Origin: Diphasiastrum complanatum
Lineage: Eukaryota; Streptophyta; Lycopodiopsida; Lycopodiales; Lycopodiaceae
Assembly: GCA_029204225.1 (NCBI GenBank)
Contig: CM055100.1
Span: forward strand, 29,629,149-29,693,148
Reading direction: 5' to 3'
Length of the DNA stretch: 64,000 nucleotides
Each line of letters starts with the position of its first letter. The first letter of the stretch is position 1. Below, in pieces: positions 33,757-43,775 of this stretch. Under the pieces are notes generated by a model. That model was not told the origin of the DNA. It ran no database searches and was given only the letters and a program-made list of their open reading frames with translations. The position numbers were made by a program, and so were the translations under genes.

Positions 33757-34140
33757 CTCTTTATGTACCTAAGCTTACCAAGAATCTTATTAGTGTTGGC
33801 CAATTGCTTGATAATGGCCTTGATGTAAAATTCAATGTTGATACTTGCACTATCAAGAAGAATGATGAGATACTTGCATTAGGATCTAGATTTGGTGGCA
33901 TCTATAAACTAGATCCAAATGAGTATGTGAATGCTTGTAATGTTGCTCTTGTGAACAAGCTCTCTATGGAGGAACTATGGCATAGGAGGTTGGGACATCC
34001 CAACTACAAATCCATGCTCTCTATGATCAAAGAAGCCAAAGCTATTGGCTTGCCAAAGTCACTCTCCAAGAAGATCAAGCCTTGTGAGGCTTGTGCTATT
34101 GCTAAATCTCACAAAAAAGCCATTTACAAGATTTTCTATC
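33757..34140 (+). pseudogene. Ty1/copia pre-integrase domain
   Basis: Begins with YVPKLTKNLISVGQLLDNGL and carries the HHCC zinc module: LWHRRLGHPNYKSML, then PCEACAIAKSH. Gag and protease are missing, so the element is 5'-truncated. Near 34130 a frameshift separates it from the integrase core, which continues in the next frame. Confidence 0.9.
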
Positions 34141-35692
34141 AAAAGCAAGCATCCTTTGGAGTTAATCCACTCGGATGTGCATTTCTTATCAATTACAAGC
34201 AAGGGAGGAGCCACTTGTTTTGTTACTTTCATTGATGATTACACAAGATTCACTTGGATATATCTTCTTGCTTCTAAATATATGGTGTTTGATCATTTCC
34301 TTATTTTCAAAGCTTATGTAGAGAAGCAATTCTCATTCAAGATTAAAGCTCTTAGAAGTGATGGAGGTGGCGAATATATCTCCAATAAATTTCAAGATTT
34401 TTGTGAGCTTGAAGGCATTAAAAGAGAGTTTTCTTGTGCCTACTCTCCATCTCAAAATGGAGTGGCCGAGAGAAAGAATAGATCTCTATGTGAATGTGCA
34501 AAATCTATGAGAATCGAGGCATCTTTGCCCAAAGATTTCTGGGGAGAAGCCATTAATTGTGCAAATTATCTTTGCAATAGGCTCCCACATATAGCTCTTG
34601 GAGGAAAGTCACCATATGAAATCTTATTTTTGAAGAAGCCTAAGGTTGATCACCTTAGAGTTTTTGGATGCTTATGCTTTGTCCATATTCCCTTGGAAAC
34701 AAGGAAGAACGAAGATCCTAGTGCATGCAAAGAGATCATGGTTGGATACTCATCCACCAAGAAGGCCTATAGAGTCTTTATACTCTCTACTTCTCAAGTT
34801 ATTGAAAGTAGAGATGTTGTCTTTCATGAAGATCAACACTCATCTTTTGAAAAGTCCGGGATCAAGAAATCTATGGATGCATCATCAATTATTGATTTTG
34901 AAGACAATCATGATGTGATGGGGTCGAGATTTGAAGAAGACTCTCCTCGGATTTTCTCACCAAGAAGATCCATGAGAGATAGATCCGAGCCTAAGAGGCT
35001 CTCATATGTTGACAAAGGCAAACAAGTGGATCTTGATTCCACTAATTATGTTTTTTATATCTCTCATGAAGAGCCAAAGAATGTACAAGAGGCACTCAAT
35101 ACCAAGGAGTGGTATGATGCCATGAAGCAAGAGTATGATGCATTGATCACCAACAATACTTGGGAGCTTGTAGATCCTCCATCCAACAAGCATGTGATTG
35201 GTTGCAAGTGGGTATTTCGGATCAAGTTCAATCATGATGGCACCATCAACAAGCATAAAGCAAGATTATGTGCCAAAGGATTTGCTCAGATCCATGGTCT
35301 TGATTATGAGGAGACCTTTGCACCCGTTGCAAAGATGGTGACAGTAAGAATTCTTATTTCTCTTGCTTGTTTTTTCAAGTGGAAGGTGTTCCAATTAGAT
35401 GTATCCAATGCTTTTTTAAATGGTTATCTTGAGGAGGAGATCTATATGGAACAACCTCAAGGATTCATCAAGGATGAGTCCAAAGTGTGCTTGCTCTTCA
35501 AAAGTCTTTATGGACTCAAGCAAGCACCAAGATCATGGTATTCAAGACTTAATTATTTTCTTATCTCACTAGGATTTACTCTTAGTGACTATGATCCTTC
35601 CATGTATCTAAAGTTTGTTGATAGCAATATTGTCATTCTTCTAATTTATGTTGATGACATTATTCTTTGTGGAAGTTGTATTAAGCTAAGTT
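34110..35692 (+). pseudogene. Ty1/copia integrase and reverse transcriptase
   Basis: A long open frame (34045-35694, about 549 codons) holds the integrase core with DDE residues (IHSDVH; RSDGGGEY; NGVAERKNR), the C-terminal FGCLCFVHIP and DVVFHED motifs, and an almost complete RT: WVFRIKFNHDGTINKHKARL, FQLDVSNAFLNGYLEEEIYM, SLYGLKQAPRSW and the catalytic box IYVDDIIL. It ends at a TGA just after LCGS, where a frameshift leads to the RT end and RNase H in the next segment. It is one of the least decayed transposon ORFs here and relatively recent by that criterion. Confidence 0.93.
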
Positions 35693-36445
35693 GATGAAAT
35701 CAAGCTAGCACTTGGATGTGAGTTTAAAATGCAAGATCTAGGAGAGATGCATTACATCCTAGGCCTAGAAATTGATTTTTATGAAAATCATGTCTTTATA
35801 TGCCAATCTAGATATGCTCACTCTATGTTGAAAAAATTCCATATGGAAAATTCTAAGAGCATAGATACTCCAATGGAGCAAATTGTAAAAGATCCTAATA
35901 AAGGTGATGAAAGATCCTTTGAGGACATCACACTTTTTAGGAGTCTTGTAGGCTCCTTAATTTGGCTTACCAGTACTAGGCCTGATCTAAGTTTTTGTGT
36001 GCACACATTGAGTCAATTTATGCAAGATCCTAAGATCCATCATTAGAAGATGGCCAAGAGGATTCCAAGATATGTATCTTCATCTTGTGATTATGGTCTA
36101 CTCTATAAAAGTGAAGATCTATCCATTATTGGCTACTCGGATTTGGACTTTGCAAGTGACAAGATGGATCGAAAGTCTATTAGTGCATACACTATCTTTC
36201 TTGGAGACAATCTAATATCTTGGATTTCCAAAAAGCAAGATACTATATCTCTCTCTTCATGTGAGGCCGAGTACAAAGCACTCACTACAACTACCAAAGA
36301 AGTGCTTTGGATCAAGAGGTTATTAATGGAGCTAAAGTGCATCAAGGAGGATGATCTACCAATGATCAAGTGTGATAACATCTCGGCCCAAGCTCTTGCC
36401 AATAATCCCATATTTCATGCAAGAAGCAAGCACATAGAAGTGGCA
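35693..36445 (+). pseudogene. Ty1/copia RT end and RNase H
   Basis: Frame from 35729 reads MQDLGEMHYILGLEIDF and on to LTSTRPDLSFCVHTLSQFM; a TAG at 36044-36046 replaces the usual Trp after HH. From 36050 the RNase H follows with its acidic residues in GYSDLDFA, SSCEAEYKA and IKCDN. The coding stops being copia-like right after SKHIEV (36442). The missing C-terminus (HHFVREKL and on) lies on the opposite strand at 37093-37260, so this is an inversion breakpoint. Confidence 0.9.
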
Positions 36446-37260
36446 TGCATAATGGGGTCCAATAGTTTCCAATTAAAAAAAAAAATTGCTCCTACAATAG
36501 TGATTCAACGTGCGCAGTCCAATTGGAGAATAACCATCTTCCGCCAGGTGCACTGATCCGATATCTCTTACGCAGAAGAATTATATTGGAGCACCTTATG
36601 AACAACTAATGAAAATGTTCTTAGTGAACTGTTGAATTTCACACGTGTGGATTGTCCACTACATGTACTTGTGATCTCCTAAGGTGTGTAGATGCACCAA
36701 GATCAAGACTAGATTGAGATTCAAGATCTATCTTTGATTCTATCGCAAAAACACACTACTACATGCATTTTAATTCTATTGGACTATATTCAAGCACACC
36801 TCAATTTCCTATTGGACCTCACAAGGTTCCACCTCTAAATCCTATTGGACCTCTTGGAATTCATCAAACAAAAGCTTTACACTTGTCTACACTCTAATTG
36901 GCACGTGTTTAGTCTCTTACTCTATTTTGGCTCAATAGTGGCATTACAAGTGGAAATGCATAATTTGCCATCTATGCCAAATTTATTCCTATCAACATCC
37001 TACACCTAGATGTTTGATGTAAAAAACATAAGACCCCTATATCTAACATAGATAATCTTTTTCAATTCTTCACACTCCTCCTAAAAAATTATCTATGAAG
37101 ATTTGAGCATTGATCTTGATATAACTCCAAGATTAGATCTATGCTTGATGAAAGCACTTTTGCTCAAAGGCTTGGTGAGTAGATCGGCAATACAAGAGGA
37201 CGAGTTGACATGTTCCAAATAGATTTCTCCTCCAATAAGTTTTTCTCTCACAAAATGGTG
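36446..37260 (-). mobile_element. Inverted 3' end of the copia element (RNase H tail, PPT, LTR)
   Basis: On the minus strand 37260-37093 encodes HHFVREKLIGGEIYLEHVNS and further ADLLTKPLSKSAFIKHRSNL to a TAG: exactly the copia C-terminus missing after 36442. Then come a polypurine tract (AGGAGGAG) and an LTR starting TGTGAAGAATTG at 37074 and running left to about 36580. The remaining part to 36446 belongs to the host repeat unit. Reversing this segment would put the copia 3' end and the flanking 297-bp repeats back in regular order. Confidence 0.8.
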
Positions 37261-37740
37261 TGCTCAAATCTTGATTCGGTAAACTCTTCATACTGTCCAA
37301 GATTATGTATAAGTTATCGAGTCAAGCTTTGATCATTCATATTCCGTCCAATATCAGTTCTACGCGCGAGAATAGCACCTCTGGTTTTCAAATGCTGTAT
37401 ATGCGCGTCAATTAGCTATCGGGTGAATTACTGGATATCGGATCAGCGCGCCTTTAGAGAAGACAATGATTTCTCACTTGGACTGTGCGCGTCGAATCGC
37501 TATTGTAGAAAACAAAGTTTTTCGACAATTTTCGAAATTATTGGATGTATTTTGCATGATCAAAGCTTGATTCGGTAGACTCTTCATTCTGTCCAAAGCT
37601 AAGGAGAATATACTTTGATCATTCATATTATTTTCCAATATCGAATCAACGCACATGAATAGAATCTCTGGTTGTCACATGCAGTATATGCGCGTCAATC
37701 GGCTATTGGGTGAAATAATGACGGCTAGAATTTTACGAAA
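36486..37740. repeat. 297-bp tandem repeat split by the inversion
   Basis: Direct copies 37262-37440 and 37556-37740 share GATTCGGTA(A/G)ACTCTTCAT, TTTGATCATTCATATT and TATGCGCGTCAAT. The segment 37430-37513 (GGATATCGGATCAGCGCGCC ... CGAATCGCTATTGTAG) matches 36570-36486 in inverse orientation because the latter lies in the inverted block. Together they give two units of about 297 bp. The copia seems to have inserted into this array. Confidence 0.75.
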
Positions 37741-38256
37741 TTATAATGATTGGATATAAAAAAAATCAGATATTTATAACTTAACATTGTCAATTTCAGC
37801 AATAAATTTTAGATGTGACTATTCTTTTGTAGCTTTAATTGTAGATGTGACCATACTTTAGATGAAATTAATTCTGTTTTATTCGATATCGACTAATCAT
37901 TTTGATGATAGACGGATATTTAGTTTGATTTGATTGACAAGCCTCAGAGAAATCATCATCGTAATTCAAACCTCAGACATCCAACCCATGACATTTTCAA
38001 TCATTTCAAATTTTCTCTATATGTATTGATAGACGACGCTGAAATTTTTTTGCTTAAAGTTCTTACAGTTCTCTACATCCATGCGATAGCAATACAGAGC
38101 GCTCGAGACAAACTTCTTACGAACCGCAATTACTCTCGCGCGCCCATCCGCTACAGCTATCGGCATTGTAGAGCTCAAGTATCGGTTCGACATGCTCTAC
38201 CATACTTCTCATCCTGGGTTCACCTTCTTCGCGCACTGATGCGATATTGGTCAGTA
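37741..38256 (+). promoter_or_regulatory. 5' flank of the H3-like frame
   Basis: AT-rich leader with a TATA-like GATATTTATAAC (about 37767), an ATTCGATATCGACT copy (about 37881) and more motif copies near the ATG (GCTATCGGCATTG, AGTATCGGTTCGACATG, CACTGATGCGATATTGG). The upstream ATG 37930 gives an open frame into MARTKQTAR, but the added residues look non-coding. A promoter role is inference. Confidence 0.4.
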
Positions 38257-39075
38257 ATGGCGCGTACCAAGCAAACTGCACGAGGCCACCCTGGTGGAAT
38301 ACCAATCTCAGGAGCGGGACATGGAAGTCCACAACCACCACCTCGTCCACCACCACCTCCTCCTAGGCCAAGGGGCAGAAGAAGAGACCCACCCTAACTC
38401 AAGGATATTCAGAAGCTACAGAAGACAAATAATCTTCTGATTCTGAAAGCTCACATACAGAGATCTATTAGGCAGGTTACAAGAAGTCTATCTACAGATG
38501 TGAGATGGATGGTAATGGCAATTGTGGCACTGCACACAACATATGAGAATTTCCAGGTGAAATTTTTTTCTGATACTATTGTTGCAGCTGTCCATGCCAA
38601 GAGGGTGACCATCATGCCCAAGGATTTTAACATTGTCTTCAGGCTTCGGGATACATATGACAAATTTGTAGAATACTTTAGACCTTCTCCCTCCTCTCCT
38701 CCAAAATAAGATTCAGGGAGGACAAAACAAAAGCAAACTCAACCATCCCAGCTTGTTATTCATATACAGAGCGGGAGTGTTTCAAAGAAGAGGAGGTCTC
38801 TTGACCCTCCAAATAAAGCGAGGGATTTTTCTAAGCCATCTCCTTTGGATGAGATTCTTTCTTCTAGGCATTCTCCTCCCAATTCTCCTCCTCCCAGAAC
38901 TCCAACTTTATCTTCTCCTCCTAAATCTTCCTCTTCTAATAAATCTCCTCCTCCTAAATCTCCTCCTCCTACCCCCATAAATATTAGTTTCCCTCTACCT
39001 GTTCTAGGAAATGATTTAGATGACTTTGTTAATGTAAAGGTAGAATCAATTTTGAAAGACAATTCTTTTTTCTGG
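38257..39075 (+). pseudogene. Divergent histone H3-like protein with Pro-rich extension
   Basis: ATG 38257 starts MARTKQTAR, identical to the first residues of histone H3 including Lys4; GGIP follows but Lys9 and Lys14 are not conserved. A Pro/Arg-rich linker replaces the rest of the tail. One TAA (38395) interrupts, then the same frame gives the H3 histone fold: LKDIQKLQKTNNLLILKAHI, STDVRW, FFSDTIVAAV and HAKRVTIMPKD (38593-38625, identical to the canonical H3 loop-2 region), then RLRDTYDKFVEYF. By eye about 40% identity over some 88 fold residues. A second TAA (38707) is followed, still in frame, by a basic Ser/Pro-rich region (SKKRRS; repeated SPPPKSPPP) to about 39070. A T6 run (39066-39071) marks a one-base shift into the protease-like part. 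The two stops mean it is damaged or needs readthrough or splicing. It is unlike canonical plant H3 and lies in transposon-rich DNA. Confidence 0.8.
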
Positions 39076-39760
39076 TTTATCTGTACTACTTCCATCACCC
39101 CCTGCACTTGCCTTTGTAAAGACTCCTCAATATGTACAGTATGACCAATTGTTAAACACATATCTTAAAGGTTTAGGTCCTCGATACAGTTTTAGGATGC
39201 CGAAGACCAATGTTGGTCTCCCCCTTTCTAGTTTAGATACATGTGAATTAGAAAGTAGGGATAAAATGCTAGGTGACAATGTAGGAGGTGGGCCATTCAG
39301 TATTGGATGGAGTTTTTCTAGACCCCATTGTTTATAGATGTAGCATTGTTTCCCCTTCAATTCATGGTTGAATTTGATTTTTCTGATTTCAAAAGTATGC
39401 ACGATGATATGCTTCAATACGTCAGACTGGAGACTCCAATTTTTGTGCTGCCATACATAACAAAGTAAGTGTCTTTTTTTTTTTTTTTTTCAGATTTTAT
39501 TATGTTGAATTTTTCATATGAATTTTGATTTCACATTGATTCTCATTAACTTATTGTTTTCTGATTGTAGTGATCATTGGAGCTTATATGTGTTGTCCTT
39601 ATACGTCAATGATGAGGGTGTGTGTAATCCAGTTTGTTTAAAAATGAACTCTATTGGGAAGGCCCACTTTGCATTGGCATGTCTTTCATCTGCCTCTGGT
39701 CACTTCTCTCATGTATCAACACAACATAGTGAGCTGATAATGAAGAGTCCAATATAAAGT
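39065..39760 (+). pseudogene. Ulp1/C48-like cysteine protease segment
   Basis: Continuing from the H3-like frame after a one-base slip: LSVLLPSPPALAFVKTPQYV, a stretch to 39334, a small shift, then FIDVALFPLQFMVEFDFSDF and PIFVLPYI. An intron (GT 39465 to AG 39570) joins to NDHWSLYVLSLYV and LKMNSIGKAH. The HW pair after VLP and the following LxxxS...H match the Ulp1 pattern (HW...LDS....H), with Asn where the catalytic Asp is expected. The Cys box is not found; homology ends at about 39680. Ulp1 domains cleave SUMO and are often carried by plant MULE and CACTA transposons. Moderate confidence, from motif only. Confidence 0.5.
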
Positions 39761-39980
39761 GGACTTTTCCCTCAACGTCTATATGTTCTTTCATTTGGAT
39801 CAACTTGGGATTTGCACTTTGTTCGATGACAGCATTGAAGCTTTCGAAGGTATATGCAGTTCCCAAGGTACTCTTCAAGTAACCCTTGCTGACAATAGCT
39901 TTGCCATCGTTTAGGGGGATTGTAACAATGCCAGTGATACTCACTGGAAACTCAATTGTTGCATTCATCATACCTGCCAC
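39745..39980 (-). CDS. Hypothetical minus-strand ORF
   Basis: A 109-codon frame (39980-39651) beginning MAGMMNATIEFPVSITGIVT with LNDGKAIVSKGYLKSTLGTA. Residue composition looks like a real folded protein up to about 39745, beyond which it overlaps the antisense of the protease-like segment. No family recognised. Confidence 0.3.
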
Positions 39981-41717
39981 TCATCCAACAAGGTTTGTGG
40001 ATTAGGTTACAGTTCATGCCACTTGGTTTTAATGAAAAGTTTAAGTCCTAGGTAGGCCTTGGATAGTCCAAACTTTGAATGCCTAACTAATTTGTGTGAT
40101 CACTTTGCCACTTCAATCTCAACTATAGAAAAAACTCCATATTGTGAAGATTTGAGTGGCAATATATTGTGAAGATATGAGTGACAAACGTGGACTTTAG
40201 GGTTGACAGTTTACATCGAAGAACTTTTATAGAGCACAAAAAAATAGTGGACAAGTCTCCTGGATGATAGAGGCGGACTATCATTTGTGGTTGTTTTGAT
40301 CAATTGATTGTTTTCCTACTAGGTGGCTATTAATTCCCCATCCCATCCTCTACATGAGTCTTGTTGCGATGTTGAAATAACGACATGACAATCTCCATGC
40401 AAATTCTGTTAGATTTTTAGAATAATGGCAAGTTGGCAAGTGCTATTTGTTTTGTCATTATAGGACCTCTAACTTGAGCTAGAAGTCATTACAAACAAGG
40501 AAGCCAAGCTAGTCAAGAAAGCCAATCCCTTATTTTAATGCTTAGTAATAAATTAATAAAACAATCATCCCAGGTAAAGTGACCTATGAAAGATGCTCCC
40601 CGTTGTCTTTAGTTGACGATGTGACCTAACTCAATAAGATTAGGCCAATGATCATAGGTCAGCTATTTGAAGATTAAGCATAAACAACATTGACATGATC
40701 AACTACAATAGTTGATTATAAGAACATTAGTGTAGAAAGATAACTTTAAGAAATAACATGTGGAAATTAATTGAACACATAAGCAGAGGATGTAAAACAA
40801 AAGACAATGATGAGGTTAAATCCAGATAAACAAATATATAGCTATACTTGTCGTTAGTATGTGCATGTAGAATTTAGAGAAGTAATCTCATAGTCGATAT
40901 TTCCACAGTTTTCAAAACATCTTGTTGTCCGTTGAAAACCCGTATTACAAACTAGTTATAGTCCTAAGCCATGTTAGTATTCGAAAAGCTATTAAATAAA
41001 TTTTGTGATACAGATGACAATTTTAATTCACTAGAACAATGATATAACACCGCCTCAACTGAGCCAAAAAAACAAAAAAACAAGGTGTTGAAGAATTAGG
41101 GATGATAATACTTTCTATAACTTTTTGGATTTAATGGCTCTATCTTTATGTATTTTGATTGAATTCATAAGAGAAATAAACCATTAGCTTGATTGTAATT
41201 TCACCATAATTTGAGAATTGAAAGCAAAATAGTAAAAATTAAGGTATTCATATTGCTATTTCAAAGGACCTTGAGAGCCAAATATATCAATGTAATTTTG
41301 TCGACTAAAATGCTATCTATTTGTGTATACAAATGCACACCATGCCATACGTTCCACAAGTATCAAATAGATGCCAAAATAGCATTAGTCATGTGTATCC
41401 CAAGCTAGTAGAGTCACTGTAAATCCAAATTGAAAGATGTTTGTATTTTGTTGCATTTACTATCTAAAAAAATTGAGCTTTTTTACAATGCAAACTACAC
41501 AAAATTTTAACAAGTGTATAATTATCATAGGCAAAGCATAAAAATCTGAAAAATATACACGTTAACAACATTCAAAGCATACGATAGATTACCAATGGCA
41601 TAATCGGAGTTCTACTCACTATCATCAACTGCACAAACACTGGAGGACCCGAGCGTCGAACACAAGTACGAACCCAAGTATCGGTGGAGTGAGAAACAAC
41701 AAAAAATGAAGAATATG
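39981..41717. other. AT-rich stretch, no gene
   Basis: Short ORFs without domains; no repeats noticed. Confidence 0.4.
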
Positions 41718-42077
41718 AAATTTTGAAGTAATACCCGTAGGACCCAACGAAATTTTGAAGTAATACCCGTAGGACCCAACGGGCAAACCAACGGCTTGTA
41801 CCTAATGCCTAAAGCCTAGGTCCTTGGCTCAACGTCCATACGTGAATCCCTAACCCTCAAGTTCATTTGCTTCATTGAAGTTTTTGTGCTTGCTCTCGAC
41901 AGCCTACGTTGCTCTCCACGGTTTAGGGTTGTTCTCCACAGCCATCGGTGCTCTCAAAGTTATCTGATTGCTCTCCACAACCTACAGTGCGTCGGTGCTC
42001 TCCATAGTTTAGGGTTGTTCTCCACAGCCATCGGTGCTCTCAACGTTATCTGATTGCTCTCCACAACCTACAGTGCG
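41718..42077. repeat. Two tandem duplications (32 bp and about 87 bp)
   Basis: A 32-bp unit with TTTTGAAGTAATACCCGTAG occurs twice in 41718-41781. From about 41905 to 42077 an 87-bp unit repeats, with TTTAGGGTTGTTCTCCACAG and CTCTCCACAACCTACAGTGC in each copy. Confidence 0.85.
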
Positions 42078-42162
42078 TTGCAGGTAATGATCACCAACGA
42101 ACTTGCATTGCATTTTCAATTAATTACAGACATTGCATTTTTGTGTGTAAAATTGCTAAATT

Positions 42163-42420
42163 TTATCCTGCGCCGGCGCAAGAGAGCTCCCAGTCATCAA
42201 ACGAGCAATGTTTGCATATTTTGTATGCTTAAATCTATCCTGCGCCAGCGCAGGATAGCTCCCAGTCATCAAACAAGCAATGTTTGCATATTTTGTATGC
42301 TTAGATCTTATCATTCCTGCACCTTGAAACTTATCTCCAAGGAGCTGCAATCTATCCTGCGCTGGCGCAGGATAGATCCGAGCCCATGAATTGGTTGTCC
42401 AAGATGAAAAATGAACCATT
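42163..42420. repeat. 72-bp tandem repeat carrying perfect hairpins
   Basis: CTATCCTGCGCxxGCGCAGGATAG, an 11-bp perfect inverted repeat with a 2-nt loop, occurs at 42235-42258 and 42352-42375, with a degenerate copy at 42163-42186. Between the first two is a 72-bp unit with GCTCCCAGTCATCAAAC and GCAATGTTTGCATATTTTGT. A fourth hairpin with the same right flank is at 43216. Confidence 0.85.
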
Positions 42421-42574
42421 TCCGCGTGGGTGTATCAATTTTATTACCCTGCAAAACGATCTAAGAAGGCAAATACGTCAGGTGGGAGCAGGAACTCTGG
42501 TTTCTGCTGCGTATTTTCTTTATTAGGGGAAAGGTTGCGCGACTTTGAGCCACGTTTAAACCAAACATGAATGG

Positions 42575-43095
42575 CCTCAAACAGGCGTTTGAAGTCCAAA
42601 TGATTGTAGAAAACAAGCATTGGTACATTTTCTCTTAGCCAGGCTTATTGTTATGTACTTTGAATTCTCTACAATTTTGAACGTTCAGACAAGGCCAAAG
42701 CTTTCCAATAGGCATTCATCAAAAAATACTTTCAGATACCAGTACAAAAGTGCAATGCTTTGAGTGAAAGCCATCGATACTCTTTGAAGTACACCACAAA
42801 TTAGGTGTGAAAATTCACTTTCAGAGATTATTCTTCTTCACTGGCTCTTGAACCTAGCACCCTAATATCCTCAAACCGCTTCTGCCACAACAGACAAAGA
42901 GATGACAAAATTTGGATTCTCAGTCACGAATTTCATCACAATAGAGAACAAAAGATTCACATATGCCCTAATCGCCTAGTATACTTATCTATCAACAAAC
43001 CTATTCAAACTCCATTGATGATTGCGCAAGTATTGCTAACGAAAATGTACCAATGCTTGTTTTCTACGATCATTTGGCCTCAAACACTTTATGGA
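42575..43095. mobile_element. Inverted-repeat element of about 520 bp (foldback or MITE-like)
   Basis: Left arm about 42585-42640 and right arm about 43034-43090 are inverted copies over some 50-55 bp, including CCAAATGATTGTAGAAAACA and AGCATTGGTACATTTTC. The 390 bp between are unique. Target duplications were not resolved. Confidence 0.6.
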
Positions 43096-43194
43096 TGCAA
43101 CGGTTTTAGGACATAGTAGTCCCTCCCTTCACGGCAATAGCCAAGTGATCTTCGCATAGCTCTGAACGAAACCAGCTTGAAAGAGCAGAGGACA

Positions 43195-43280
43195 TGATTT
43201 CCAAGAAGCTGAGATCTATCCTGCGCTGGCGCAGGATAGATCCGAGCCCATGAATTCAAAGTCCAAGATGAAAAACGGAC
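43195..43280. repeat. Second copy of hairpin with flank
   Basis: Hairpin at 43216-43239, with GATCCGAGCCCATGAATT and CCAAGATGAAAAA downstream. It is a direct repeat of 42340-42418. Confidence 0.85.
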
Positions 43281-43770
43281 TTTGAGCCACGAGGGTGGAT
43301 TTTGGATGTTCTTCCTTCCGAGTCAAAGAACTGAACCAAATGCAGATGTTCAAGCTGTCGGTGATAAGATTGGAGTCCTTAACAAACTAGTAAAAAAGCA
43401 GGGAACAGGCCTGATCTTTATTCGTCAATGGGTATTGTCCTTCCGAGTCGAAGCTTCTCAAGAACATGCCTTGTGACAAAAGACATTTTTGACCTAAGGG
43501 TGTCGTTGGAAAAAAAGCCCAACTTTTTCACATCAACTAAAGCCAAATCTGTGCACAAAGAAAAGGGCGAAAGAGCTCCTCTAACTTGCCTAATCTATGC
43601 AAAAAGAAAAGGGCGGAAGAGCTCATAGATCCTTGCATAGCAGTATTGAAGCAAATGCGCATTTATTTTTATGCATGATACTGAAACCTAAACTTTTATG
43701 CTGATGGAGTGAATAGGGATGTCATCGCATATATTGGTGCTATATTGATGGGAACTAATGTTGTAAGACT
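43281..43770. other. No gene recognised
   Basis: A duplicated string AAAGAAAAGGGCG(A/G)AAGAGCTC (about 43553 and 43597, period about 44) is the only structure seen. Confidence 0.4.
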
Positions 43771-43775
43771 TTGCA

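Noticed and set aside
36050-36556. C-terminal tail after SKHIEV in the copia RNase H ORF
   Set aside because: Residues after 36445 are translated host repeat beyond an inversion breakpoint, not part of the copia protein.
37930-38256. Upstream ATG 37930 as start of the H3-like protein
   Set aside because: The extra 109 residues look like translated leader with motif copies, whereas ATG 38257 gives the exact H3 N-terminus.
42163-43239. Hairpin repeats considered as a CRISPR array
   Set aside because: Spacing is irregular, spacers are repeated rather than un-related, no cas genes are present and the context is a plant genome.
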